Shown here: positions 58,901-64,000 of the stretch, piece by piece
Layout of the letters: the number at the start of each line of letters is the position of its first letter
Numbering within the stretch: the stretch's first letter is position 1
DNA from: Ooceraea biroi
Taxonomy: Eukaryota > Arthropoda > Insecta > Hymenoptera > Formicidae
Assembly: GCF_003672135.1 (NCBI RefSeq)
Contig: NC_039514.1
Location: forward strand, 8,297,787-8,361,786
Direction: 5' to 3'
DNA: 64,000 nucleotides
Made by a program: the position numbers and the translations under genes
The notes under the pieces: model-generated
What the model saw: the letters and a program-made list of their open reading frames with translations, nothing else
Told to the model about the DNA's origin: nothing
Database searches by the model: none

Positions 58901-61671
58901 CGTTTAAAAAAAGAGGAGCAGACATTGTGTAAAAGAGACGAAAATGGGTGATAATAACAACAGACTCGAGCATACGTGTGAATAATGCCAGATTCACAAC
59001 CACAATTTTATCTTCTAATAAGAGTTATCCATTATCCATTATCCTCCGAAAAATAAAGGGCAGAACCGCAAAAAGAGTATGGAGGATCGTGGAAAACCGA
59101 AGAGCGAACGAAAGAGGTATGCGCGAGCGTGAGGGTGGGAATTAAAAGCGTTTCCCCGCGCATTTCCGGCAATTTTCTTTTTCTGTGCGTTGCACGCGAT
59201 GAAGGGAAAGCGTTATTTGAAATCCAGATTTTTCCCGTCCATTTTGGTACTCACACGCGGAGACTCCTCCCCGAATTACGTGTTAGAATTACGTTACGAC
59301 AATCGTCCTCTACGATTTTCCTCTACTCTACTGTCTATTCTACGCTTGATCGAAGAAAAATCGATCTGCACGATCTCCACAGTCGTACTGCCTGTAGCTT
59401 CGAGGCCAACGAACAGTGCGCATCGCAAAACCAAATATAGTTCCTACAAGTTTCCTAAGTTAATAACTAGCGAGGATGAGTTTATTTTATACTTGCCTAT
59501 TCTAGATTTAACCGGATCTAAATTCGTTACAGTAACAGCACCCGGAGATGGCCAAGAATATATGGAAGTATTGATAGGCGTCCTTACTGCCATCATACTG
59601 CTGCTCTTGTCCCTCTTCTTTGTTATCCTATTTCTGAATCGGCGACAGAAGCTGCAGAGCTCTCCGACGGTGTTAAAAAATCCATTCGGATTCGCTATAA
59701 ATATGAAGGTAAAAGAGATTACGTTTACGCTACAAATATGAAGATAAAAGAGATTACCTGAGAGATGTTGACGGTTGAGGTAACGATCGAGAATTCACAA
59801 TTTCCAGGGTCTTCTTTTAAATTTAACGCCCGGTGGGATGCTGACGGCGGAAGCTGCCAATCGTGTAACACCTGACATGCCGGAGGACGTCAGCATGCAC
59901 GAGTCTCTTACGATGGAGCAATTTAACTCGCCGCTCGTCAGTCCCCAATACAAATCCACTTACGCGATCGTAGCGAGTTCCGGTGAGTAAACGTTAATAT
60001 AATATAATGTCATTGGGGAAAAAAAAAAACAGCAAACATTACTGCTAAATCGATCGTTGCGATGGAAATCCGAAAAACGGATAGCGATGAAAGGCACTGG
60101 TGATGCTCTCTAGAGTCTCCGAAGGACTTCAACAATGTAGAGATCCCGGAAGAGGATGCACGACTGGACGCGGGACCGGAATCCGCAGTTGGTCCATCCA
60201 GCTGCTCCTCGTCACCGACGAACTCGCCGCCTCGTCATTCCCAACACTACAGGACCCTTCAAAGTTATAGCAGTCCAACTAGGAAACTCAATATCGCGGT
60301 TACGCCCAATCACCAAAGGGACGTCGATCAAGTTCACTCGAAACGTTGGCACACAGCACCAAAGGAGAAGCACAAGGTACACATTAGTTGCGCGCCATCA
60401 TACTATCGTCCAATGCCGTCCAATTTGACGGTGCATTTGACTGATTGCACTTGGCCAAGTCAAAGGAAAAGTATACAAGTATACGTTACATTACTAGTGA
60501 TAGCGAAAACTAAACCGTCGCTGACGGGCTTGTCTATGACTGCAATTTACGTCGCTGTGTTTATCTTGCGAAGAGCCTTCCTTAAGGGCGCGGGTGAGTC
60601 GGCAAAATTATGACGATCGCGACAATTAAAAACGCATTTTCGCATTTGCAGGTACCAGCGCCCGTCGTCAGTTGGAATATCGCACCGAGCATGAACAAGT
60701 CGTATAAATGCAAAGAGATAGAGCCAACCAATATACCACGTCAGTGCCTACGAACGACAGAAAAACTTGGCTCGAGGAACATAGGAGAAGTAATATTTCC
60801 GACAATAATTCCGCTTATAAAAAAAAGATTAATAACAACACGAAATATTGCTGATATTCTACCTTTTTATTTATTTATTTAATAAAATGGCAGATTATCA
60901 TTTGCAATACATTTGCAGGCAATAATATGCGAGGCTGTTGGTCTAGACGAGGTCGTGTCCGGCGCTTCTAGACTAGTCGTTGCTCGCGTACCGTTGTGCG
61001 CCAGCGATATTCGGACCAACAACTCAGTGGATCAGATGAGGGAAGTTCGTTTCCTGTCGTGTCTGTCTGATCCGAATGTGGCACGAGTTTTGGGAGTGTG
61101 CACTGTGGAACCAGTACCATGGACGATCATCGAGTACACGGAACTCGGTGACCTCGCTCATTATCTTCAGTACAGTGTACCGCTCACGGGAACGCTCAGG
61201 CCGAACTGCAATCTGAAAGCGCTCAGGTAAAATTTCCTTTTGAGAAACACAACCTTTCTCTCGGCACTTGTTTGCTTTATCTGTGTAAAATTTAAATATA
61301 ATAAAATTTAATTATAATAATCAGAAATGATCATAAAAGGGGTACAAGTGGCAATCTCATCTGCTTTAACCGTAAAAACAAAACTGTTTTTCTTTTAAAT
61401 CGATCTTTATATATGATCAATTTTAATCGTTTCTAGTCAGAGTTGTCTGCTGTATATGGGAACGCAGATAGCATCCGGAATGAGATTCCTCGAATCGAAG
61501 AATCTGGTGCACAAGGACTTGGCGGCCAGGAATTGTCTAGTAGGTCGTTCTTACACCGTGAAAGTTACCGATATAGCCATGTGCAGTGATCTTTATAAGA
61601 AAGATTACAGCGATATAGGGGGTAGACCGCCCGCGCCGATCAGATGGCTGCCGTGGGAAAGCATTCTCTTG
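25901..61671 (+). CDS. Ddr: Discoidin domain receptor, receptor tyrosine (pseudo)kinase, 3' end outside window
   Basis: Type I membrane receptor of the collagen-binding DDR family. Fourteen exons join as 25901-25991, 42829-42931, 46326-46557, 48412-48559, 53282-53446, 53905-54038, 54878-55085, 55723-55818, 59539-59708, 59808-59982, 60114-60376, 60652-60789, 60919-61226 and 61437-61671, all with GT-AG borders and consistent phases, giving 822 residues. Seen: signal peptide 1-27; discoidin domain with Cys33, Cys76, Cys180 and Cys188, the same spacing as the two vertebrate DDR disulphides; discoidin-like domain about 192-360; transmembrane helix about 403-425 followed by NRRQK; juxtamembrane region about 430-625; kinase from about 628. 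Kinase motifs are degenerate: Arg664 replaces the VAIK lysine, HKD at 769-771, DIA at 789-791. The activation loop keeps Tyr797 and Tyr801 but has Ser802 where vertebrate DDRs have a third Tyr. The C-lobe is missing because the window ends. Family assignment is firm; lack of kinase activity is inference. Confidence 0.96.
25986..26020 (+). promoter_or_regulatory. Hairpin over the exon 1 5' splice site
   Basis: A perfect 14-bp inverted repeat (arms 25986-25999 and 26007-26020, loop of 7 nt at 26000-26006) has the GT of the exon 1 donor (25992-25993) inside the left arm. In pre-mRNA this would pair the 5' splice site with downstream sequence. The effect on splicing is not shown by sequence alone. 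Confidence 0.6.
26025..26934 (+). mobile_element. Nonautonomous pogo-like element with imperfect TIRs
   Basis: Imperfect inverted ends of about 25 bp (left GAGGAGAATCCCTTATTATG, right the complement of GAGGAAAGTCCCCGATTATG), flanked by TA at 26023-26024 and 26935-26936. TATGAGATA motifs recur inside. At 26561-26640 the + strand encodes MEVRDTRKRRQWNREDLAKA, which resembles the start of a pogo/Psq-type DNA-binding domain, followed by a stop. The rest of a transposase is missing. Pogo assignment is tentative. Confidence 0.65.
29944..30697 (-). mobile_element. Internally deleted PIF/Harbinger element
   Basis: The 754-bp element has imperfect TIRs of about 50 bp (left AGATGGGTCCGGACATGTG, right complement AGGTGGGTCCAGACATGTG) and TTA on both sides (29941-29943, 30698-30700). 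This is the TWA target duplication typical of Harbinger. Repeated GTATC/GATAC-type motifs fill the subterminal parts. Only the N-terminal part of the nuclease gene remains. Confidence 0.9.
29968..30519 (-). pseudogene. Harbinger (HARBI1-like) transposase N-terminus fused to subterminal repeat
   Basis: The first ~103 residues (KKPRKSRRWWIKRIFANRE, SGPKLLRDLKFQ, MSPIEFEYLINLVGKQI, VQKGLAITLR) match the N-terminal pattern of insect HARBI1-like nucleases. After ITLR an internal deletion joins the frame to non-coding subterminal DNA, so the last 80 residues are junk and the DDE catalytic domain is absent. The frame is open to the TIR. It cannot be an active nuclease; a residual binding role is only speculation. 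Confidence 0.8.
34940..34959. repeat. (GC)n dinucleotide run
   Basis: Alternating CG over about 20 bp in Ddr intron 1; potential Z-DNA. Confidence 0.9.
35160..35173. repeat. C14 homopolymer
   Basis: A run of 14 C in intron 1; prone to assembly error. Confidence 0.9.
37710..38949 (-). mobile_element. Mariner transposon, family 2, copy B
   Basis: The 1,240-bp element is flanked by TA at 37708-37709 and 38950-38951, with ends GGGGTGTGATTTAG and the complement of GGAGTGTGATTTAG. Inserted in Ddr intron 1 in antisense orientation. Internally very similar to copies A and C. Confidence 0.95.
37780..38781 (-). pseudogene. Mariner family 2 transposase, copy B, disabled
   Basis: The start MQLPKQHFRHALLLFFNQ is kept at 38781. 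Lesions: 11 nt missing after KSG (about 38620) and 9 nt missing in the following basic segment (about 38595), both shared with copy C; the ~8-nt WWD deletion at 38213-38219; TGA codons at 37874-37876 and 37862-37864 (read on the - strand), shared with A and C. Motifs TGDEKW, LLRDNARP and SPDIAPCDYY are intact with D34D spacing. Confidence 0.92.
39510..40270 (-). mobile_element. Internally deleted DUF4817-type DNA transposon with ~160-bp TIRs
   Basis: The 761-bp element starts CAGGGTGTCCCGGGTTTTAA and ends with its complement; inverted arms extend about 160 bp. TATATA flanks both sides. On the - strand, from 39964, it encodes MPKVFSNEEYTDIHFVYGF, CDGNARAAVREYQRRFPNRR, the helix-turn-helix start of a common insect transposase family. 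In another frame it keeps the C-terminal end (RITNSVTEMQQNFQECRAV, IDVQGQHFEMRH). The catalytic core between them is deleted. Confidence 0.85.
39697..39964 (-). pseudogene. Transposase remnant, N- and C-termini only
   Basis: The N-terminal DUF4817/HTH part (about 39 residues from 39964) breaks off after NRRVPDR. The C-terminal stretch ending at 39697 is in a different frame. No DDE/D motif remains. The protein cannot be a functional transposase. Confidence 0.8.
42829..42931 (+). CDS. Ddr: Ddr exon 2 (start of discoidin domain)
   Basis: Acceptor TTTCAG at 42823-42828 and donor CG|GTGAGC. The split codon C|GA joins exon 1 to Ser32-Cys33. It encodes the family hallmark CNRSLGMESGDIPDSAITAS and then SSYVTNVAPRNGR. 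Cys33 pairs with Cys188 by family analogy. In vertebrate DDR2 a Trp occupies the collagen trench at the position held here by Tyr55. The exon is missed by ORF finding because it is short. Confidence 0.93.
43727..44236. mobile_element. Foldback element with a perfect 203-bp inverted repeat
   Basis: Left arm 43728-43930 and right arm 44034-44236 are exact reverse complements by eye, with a 103-nt loop. The outer end is CAGGGTGGCCCATTTTAATT. TA-rich sequence flanks both sides. No transposase is present. The arms include an AATGTTTCAGAC module, a TTCGAGGGGGACATAAGATG module and a TGACCTTGA site. Being inside Ddr intron 2, it would fold into a long hairpin when transcribed. Confidence 0.9.
44259..45370. 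mobile_element. Foldback element with ~285-bp inverted repeats
   Basis: The ends are CAGGGTGTCCCATTTTATAT and its complement; arms are about 44259-44543 and 45085-45370. The outer ~170 bp is almost identical between arms and the inner part has about ten mismatches. The centre contains a degenerate copy of the AATGTTTC/ACATAAGATG modules of its neighbour and a 42-bp tandem duplication (44946-45020, GTGAGTCCCCTT...). It is nonautonomous. Confidence 0.88.
46069..46255. repeat. Tandem duplication (~95-bp unit) before Ddr exon 3
   Basis: Two copies of CCAATGGTTTTCCCGCTGTA ... ACAAAACTGTCAT ... GCGAGTG, starting about 46071 and 46163, with a few differences. The second copy ends about 70 bp before the exon 3 acceptor. 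Confidence 0.88.
46326..46557 (+). CDS. Ddr: Ddr exon 3 (discoidin domain core)
   Basis: Acceptor GTAAGTAG before 46326; the first base completes CG|A. It encodes LRTETAGGAWCPK, then EWLQVDLQ, GVQTQGRYDNGRGQEYV and YTLEYRR, all standard F5/8 type C blocks. Cys76 is the second disulphide cysteine. Arg107 and Glu115 match the Arg and Glu of the vertebrate collagen trench. It ends in phase 0 at GAG|GTGAGC. A roughly 95-bp tandem duplication lies just upstream of its acceptor. Confidence 0.95.
46558..48411 (+). other. Ddr intron 3, 1.85 kb
   Basis: Borders GTGAGC and TTCATAG. AT-rich, with a 27-bp palindrome at 47005-47031. No exon, RNA gene or transposon is recognised. Confidence 0.8.
47005..47031. 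repeat. 27-bp AT-rich palindrome
   Basis: AATTTTCTATATA, a single T, then the exact reverse complement of the first arm. It would extrude as a 13-bp stem. Confidence 0.8.
48412..48559 (+). CDS. Ddr: Ddr exon 4 (end of discoidin domain)
   Basis: Acceptor TTCATAG, phase 0 start at GTT. It encodes VLTGNSDTSTIVSHKL, IPPIFASHIRILPHSE and RRTVCLRIEFLGCRD. The last stretch contains Cys180 and Cys188, which close the domain. Donor A|GTAAGT at 48560 leaves one base (phase 1). The match to the DDR pattern (GN.D....V...L.PP..A...R..P.S...TVC.R.E..GC) is very clear. Confidence 0.94.
50592..51596. mobile_element. TIR element with 39-bp ends, containing a nested foldback
   Basis: Ends CACAGTGGGCTA and GAAAAAAGCTGGCCAAAAGT on the left are matched by the complement at 51560-51598 with few differences. 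CGTCGC flanks both sides (50586-50591, 51597-51602), a possible 6-bp target duplication. No transposase is seen. A second, older inverted repeat (51094-51561) sits against its right end. Confidence 0.7.
51094..51561. mobile_element. Old, right-truncated foldback element
   Basis: The left end CAGGATGTTTCATTTTAATT resembles the CAGGGTG ends of the intron 2 elements. Inner arms of about 150 bp (from 51122 and up to 51561) are diverged reverse complements sharing AAAAAATGTTTGAAA and TGACCTTGA-type motifs. The right terminal ~28 bp is missing. Confidence 0.7.
52760..52778. repeat. (CCG)6 microsatellite
   Basis: CCG trinucleotide run, visible directly. Confidence 0.9.
53282..53446 (+). CDS. Ddr: Ddr exon 5 (discoidin-like domain, first part)
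   Basis: Acceptor GTTTCAG; the first two bases complete A|GC. It encodes SGIVSYTIPDASM, ELSDISYDGKRQDN, LLTDGLGCLTDGEVGADDY and MRDRRG, the expected first strands of the DS-like domain that packs against the discoidin domain. The donor used is G|GTAATT at 53447 (phase 1). A better-looking GTAAGA at 53348 lies inside the exon in the same phase; see findings. Confidence 0.92.
53447..53904 (+). other. Ddr intron 5
   Basis: 458 bp, GTAATT to GGCTGCAG. Nothing else is recognised in it. Confidence 0.85.
53905..54038 (+). CDS. Ddr: Ddr exon 6 (discoidin-like domain, middle)
   Basis: Acceptor GGCTGCAG, donor CAG|GTAATC; starts by completing G|GT and ends in phase 0. It encodes GTGWVAWLRDTF, then VELIFEFEAILIFEAVHIYTN and NYFSRNVQ. 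This corresponds to the WVGWRND, VEIVFEFD and VHCNNMF blocks of known DDRs. Confidence 0.93.
54039..54877 (+). other. Ddr intron 6
   Basis: 839 bp, AT-rich, GTAATC to ACGACAG. No feature is recognised. Confidence 0.85.
54878..55085 (+). CDS. Ddr: Ddr exon 7 (discoidin-like domain, end)
   Basis: Acceptor ACGACAG, donor A|GTAAGC (phase 1). It encodes VFSKADIWFSPDGETYED, a Pro/Tyr-rich loop, an Asn327-Val-Ser glycosylation sequon, and the closing strands LLKMHLYFAARWIIISEVTFDA. If the intron were retained, the frame would stay open to a stop at about 55322 and give a secreted ectodomain without a membrane helix. That is only a possibility. Confidence 0.93.
55086..55722 (+). other. Ddr intron 7
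   Basis: 637 bp, GTAAGC to TTTCAG. The exon 7 frame stays open for 79 codons into it before a stop at about 55322. Otherwise nothing is recognised. Confidence 0.85.
55723..55818 (+). CDS. Ddr: Ddr exon 8 (extracellular stalk)
   Basis: Acceptor TTTCAG, donor A|GTAAGT; phase 1 at both ends. It encodes a short acidic linker (NPYENTTEEAASEF, then NPEVDLNLQT) with an Asn366-Thr-Thr glycosylation sequon. It fits between the DS-like domain and the transmembrane exon in both phase and position. The exon is too short to stand out as an ORF. Confidence 0.88.
56010..56915. mobile_element. TA-flanked MITE with repeated GGCCATCTT hairpins
   Basis: Perfect 25-bp TIRs (GGGTAACTTAGGGTATGATG..) at 56010-56034 and 56891-56915, flanked by TA at 56008-56009 and 56916-56917. 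Inside, short hairpins of the form GGCCATCTTACC...GGGAAAGATGGCC recur at 56196-56230 and 56535-56569, and a related unit lies near the right end. A segment of about 110 bp (ACATATAATTTC...TTGACAATATATAT) is duplicated at about 56232-56345 and 56365-56470. No transposase is present. Confidence 0.85.
57727..57761. repeat. GA/GATA purine-rich microsatellite
   Basis: AAAGAAAAAGAGAGAGAGAG followed by GATA units; visible directly. Confidence 0.85.
59539..59708 (+). CDS. Ddr: Ddr exon 9 (transmembrane helix)
   Basis: Acceptor AGTAACAG, completing A|CA; phase 0 end at AAG|GTAAAA. It encodes PGDGQEYMEV, a roughly 23-residue hydrophobic helix rich in Leu, Ile and Phe (about residues 403-425), then the stop-transfer NRRQK and SSPTVLKNPFGF. 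The NPFGF motif sits where vertebrate DDR1 carries an NPxY-type docking motif but lacks the Tyr. A second AG six bases upstream (59531-59532) is out of phase with exon 8. Confidence 0.92.
59808..59982 (+). CDS. Ddr: Ddr exon 10 (cytoplasmic juxtamembrane region)
   Basis: Acceptor TTTCCAG, donor G|GTGAGT (phase 1). It encodes GLLLNLTPGGMLTAEAAN, TPDMPEDVSMHESL and SPLVSPQYKSTYAIVASS. Two tyrosines in the last stretch (Tyr497, Tyr501) are possible docking sites. No folded domain is visible, as expected for DDR juxtamembrane segments. Confidence 0.88.
60114..60376 (+). CDS. Ddr: Ddr exon 11 (juxtamembrane region, Ser/Pro/His-rich)
   Basis: Acceptor CTCTCTAG, completing G|AG; phase 0 end at AAG|GTACAC. 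It encodes SPKDFNNVEIPEEDARL, a Ser-rich stretch (SAVGPSSCSSSPTNSPP), RHSQHYRTLQSYSSP and a His/Lys-rich tail. It has low complexity, typical of a disordered linker. The longest open frame over this stretch is in another phase and is a shadow. Support comes from splice phase and continuity rather than strong homology. Confidence 0.84.
60652..60789 (+). CDS. Ddr: Ddr exon 12 (start of kinase domain, glycine loop)
   Basis: Acceptor TTTGCAG, donor GAA|GTAATA; phase 0 at both ends. It encodes VPAPVVSWNIAPSMNKSYKC and then IPRQCLRTTEKLGSRNIGE. The last part aligns with the kinase entry (PR..LR..EKLG.G.FGEV), but the central glycine is Arg637, so GxGxxG has become GSRNIG. The next residue, across the splice, is Ala instead of Val. 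Confidence 0.92.
60919..61226 (+). CDS. Ddr: Ddr exon 13 (kinase N-lobe)
   Basis: Acceptor TTTGCAG, donor CTCAG|GTAAAA (two bases left over). It encodes IICEAVGL, beta-3 strand RLVVARVPL with Arg664 in place of the ATP-anchoring lysine, helix C with Glu683 (MREVRFLSCL), SDPNVARVLGVC, and the hinge TIIEYTELGDLAHYLQ. The overall fold signature is intact and clearly DDR-like. Confidence 0.95.
61437..61671 (+). CDS. Ddr: Ddr exon 14 (kinase catalytic and activation loops)
   Basis: Acceptor TTTCTAG, completing AG|T; phase 0 end at TTG|GTAAGA. It encodes LLYMGTQIASGMRFLESKN, the catalytic loop LVHKDLAARNCLVG (Asp771 and Asn776 kept), TVKVTDIAMC with DIA instead of DFG, activation-loop DLYKKDYSDIGG, and RPPAPIRWLPWESILL. 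The next exon, expected to start with Gly or a similar residue after ESILL, is not in the window. Confidence 0.95.
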
Positions 61672-61689
61672 GTAAGACACAGGGTTGGG

Positions 61690-61860
61690 TAGTAACTAGT
61701 TAAACAGTTAAAAGTTAAGTTAAAAAGTTATCAACTTTTAACTTAACTTAGTTAATTTTAAATATATTAACTTTTAACTTTAACTAGTTAATTTTTAAGG
61801 CATTAACGTTAACGTATTAACTTTTTTTAAGTTAAAAATCATTCATCAATATTAAAAATC
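61690..61860. repeat. Degenerate GTTAAA/TTTAAC repeat block
   Basis: Irregular runs of AGTTAAAAGTTAA and its complement AACTTTTAACTTAAC form self-complementary tracts starting about 18 bp after the exon 14 donor. Origin unknown; possibly a low-complexity MITE end. Confidence 0.7.
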
Positions 61861-61889
61861 GTGAAAATGGTTGGCAGCGCTATTAGAGC

Positions 61890-62811
61890 CAGTGTTGCCA
61901 GTTTTAAGACGCGGCTCACAGCTCCGCCGCACAGTGGTCTAAACGCCCGATTTTGTGGCAAAAACTAATAATATAATATTTTAAACTAATATTTTAGTAA
62001 TGATAAGTTGCATAAGGTATAAATAATATTTGTTACAGCTTAGAGAATTATTATTAATATGAAAAACAGGTTACATACAGGTGGGACATTTAAAATGTTA
62101 CAAATAATTACTCTTAAACATAGACTTCGATTTTTTTAATTAAATGGCACATAGAGGCATATTAAACTTAGGAACTTAAGAGATTAAGTACATCACAAGG
62201 AAGAGTGCAGCTACTCTTACGTGGAAGTTTTCTAACAGATGATAGATATGAATCTGAAGAAAGTAACAATCTATTAAACAGATCAGTGTTTGTAGCAATT
62301 CTTGATATCTTTCGAGTTCTGTTTTCTTTAAAGGATCTGATATTCTTATTTTTAGCTTCAAGTGCTTCCTCAGAGTAAAGTCCTATAGGTATAGGTTGTT
62401 CATAGATACAGTCTGTTTTTTTATCATAGCAACCGAATCAGCAAAAATTAGTAATTTCTTTCCTCATATTAAAAACATTTTATTAAACCACTCTGTGTAA
62501 TGTGAAAACTAATGTAAATAAAGTAACGGAACTGTAGAAAACGGTTATATGAAACATATTAAAAAATTCTTCATTTTTATATGTTTATACTATGCATTCA
62601 AGGCAACACGCAAGCATTTAAATTACAGGACATCGTGTTTCGTGCATTTTTCTTACAATTTCAATAATGCTTTCTGGTATTTGGACGAATTAGAAAAATT
62701 GATTTTTTGCCACATTTTCGATATTTTAGACCACTGTGCACCGCTTGGCGACTCGGTCCCTATTAGTCGAGCGGCGGAGCTGTGAGCCGCGTCTTAAAAC
62801 TGGTAACACTG
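61890..62811. mobile_element. hAT-like MITE
   Basis: The 922-bp element has ends CAGTGTTGCCAGTTTTAAGA and its complement (one or two differences). Inverted homology continues through a GACGCGGCTCACAGCTCCGC block and on past CAGTGGTCTAAA with a gap. Flanks ATTAGAGC (61882-61889) and AATAGAGC (62812-62819) match in 7 of 8 bases. CAGTG ends plus an 8-bp duplication fit hAT. No transposase is recognised inside. Confidence 0.8.
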
Positions 62812-62989
62812 AATAGAGCGCTTACGAATCTCAATCTTTAGTTTATAATAGACAATAATCATCTTATGTGTTTATCGTATATGTTTATTATTTTTCGTGA
62901 AGCCTATTTTATAAGGTCAGTCATCATCTGAATTAAAATCATCTGAATTTATAATTGAAACATTAATTACGTAAAGAAATATAATATTA

Positions 62990-64000
62990 GGAATGTGATT
63001 TAGTTTTGAGGGTTTTTTTTTGCTCAAAAACGCATGTATTTCAATATGATAATGAATGAATACCTTAATCAAAATATTTTCCTTCGTTTTCTATCACTTT
63101 TTCCCATCTTTCTGGCAAGAGATGGATTCCACCACGATAAAATCACTCTTCTTTTCAGTCGATCCATTCGTCGACGAATTTTCGCACTTCTTCCAAATTA
63201 TCAAAGTGTGTATCCTCTAAAGCGTGTTGCATCCACCGGAACAAATAATAATCGCATGGAGCGATGTCCGGAGAATACGCGGGGTGCGGTAAGACTTGCC
63301 ATTCAAGCTCTAACAGTGTTTGTTTCACTGATAACGCAACGTCAGGTCGAGCGTTGTCACGAAGAAGAATCACTTTCCGTCGTTTACTCGCAATTGGTGG
63401 TCGTTTTTGGTCCAATGCTTGCTTCAACTTGTACAATTGGTGTCGATAACGATCAGCCGTGACAGTCTCATGCGGATTTAACAGCTCATAGTACACTATC
63501 CCACCAAATACAGAGCGTTACTTTTGAACCGTGAATATTGCGTCTCTGAGTGGATGTTGATGGTTCGCCTGGATCCACCCATGATTTTCTGCGTTTCGGA
63601 TTATCAAAATACATCCACTTTTCATCCCCAGTAACAATCCGAGACAAAAGACTCTTCTTTTTTTGCCTGGCGATCAACGAAATGCAAATGTTCAACCGGT
63701 TCGCAATGGCACTTTCCGATAATTCATGTCGAACCCATTTCCCTTCTTTCTGAATTTTTCCCATTTCATGTAAATGTTTCGTAACTGTTGTACGATCAAC
63801 ATTTAATGCTCTGGCAAGTTCTGAAGTGCATTCTGTTGGATTTTCGTCAATATGCTTGCAAATCTGCATTTTCCCGTTCTCCCGAGCGTTCTTTGTCCTT
63901 CACCACTTTTAAAGTGTCTAAACCAGTATTCACACGTCTTAATTGATGGGGCAGAATCACCATAAGTTTCCACAAGAATTCTATAACCGTCAGCCGTAGT
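62990..64000 (-). mobile_element. Mariner transposon, family 2, copy C (cut by window edge)
   Basis: The left end GGAATGTGATTTAG follows TA at 62988-62989. The body is nearly identical to copy B and in the same orientation. The right end, with the transposase start, lies outside the window. Confidence 0.94.
63060..64000 (-). pseudogene. Mariner family 2 transposase, copy C, disabled and partial
   Basis: It shares with copy B the 11-nt deletion (about 63900) and the 9-nt deletion (about 63875), and with A and B the WWD deletion (63494-63500) and the TGA codons at 63155-63157 and 63143-63145. A further small deletion near 63849 disturbs the frame around CKHIDENP. Catalytic motifs TGDEKW, LLRDNARP and SPDIAPCDYY remain. 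Confidence 0.9.

Larger units (their letters stand above)
55819..59538 (+). other. Ddr intron 8, 3.7 kb
   Basis: Borders GTAAGT and AACAG. It holds the MITE at 56010-56915 and a purine-rich GA/GATA microsatellite at 57727-57761. No exon is recognised. Confidence 0.8.
61672..64000 (+). other. Ddr intron 14 (incomplete in window)
   Basis: Begins GTAAGA after exon 14. It holds a GTTAAA-rich block at 61690-61860, the hAT-like MITE at 61890-62811, and mariner copy C from 62990 to the edge. The next kinase exon is not present. Confidence 0.8.

Noticed and set aside
59190..59741. 183-codon frame through the transmembrane exon, suggesting a longer exon 9
   Set aside because: Phase and homology place the acceptor at 59538. 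Upstream residues do not resemble DDR stalks and are intronic read-through.

Overview
This is a 64 kb piece of an insect nuclear genome, most likely a hymenopteran and probably an ant. The evidence is one multi-exon metazoan receptor gene with GT-AG introns, AT-rich introns of up to about 17 kb, and a heavy load of DNA transposons (three or more mariner lineages, PIF/Harbinger, hAT-like, pogo-like and foldback MITEs). A short CCTAA-rich tract resembles the insect telomere unit. No bacterial, phage or organellar genes are seen. The species call is inference.

The only host gene I can support is a discoidin domain receptor (Ddr) on the + strand. Fourteen coding exons run from 25901 to 61671. All exon phases agree across the 13 junctions, giving the first 822 residues: signal peptide, discoidin domain with the two family disulphides, discoidin-like domain, transmembrane helix, long juxtamembrane region, and the kinase N-lobe and catalytic core up to the exon ending ..WESILL. 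The rest of the kinase C-lobe lies beyond the right edge. The kinase looks like a pseudokinase: the VAIK lysine is Arg664, DFG is Asp-Ile-Ala, HRD is His-Lys-Asp, and the glycine loop is degenerate.

Region 1-25856 has no recognisable gene. It is either intergenic or the 5' noncoding part of Ddr, because the first coding exon begins with a splice acceptor. It holds a MITE with ~165-bp inverted repeats and a nested GC-rich G-quadruplex palindrome (12333-13269), an inactivated mariner (16825-18123), and a mariner of a second family (19888-21129).

Ddr intron 1 (25992-42828) holds a pogo-like nonautonomous element, an internally deleted Harbinger with a TTA target duplication, a second copy of mariner family 2, and an internally deleted DUF4817-type transposon. 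Intron 2 holds two back-to-back foldback elements, one with a perfect 203-bp inverted repeat. Intron 4 holds a nested pair of terminal-inverted-repeat elements. Intron 8 holds a TA-flanked MITE. The intron after exon 14 holds a hAT-like MITE and a third mariner family-2 copy cut by the window edge.

The observations most worth following are: the predicted pseudokinase; a 14-bp hairpin that buries the 5' splice site of the signal-peptide exon; a phase-matched alternative donor inside exon 5; three mariner copies sharing the same disabling lesions, which implies spread of an already defective element; and a foldback-element clan in the introns that carries repeated FTZ-F1/ERR-type half-sites and could form long hairpin RNAs.
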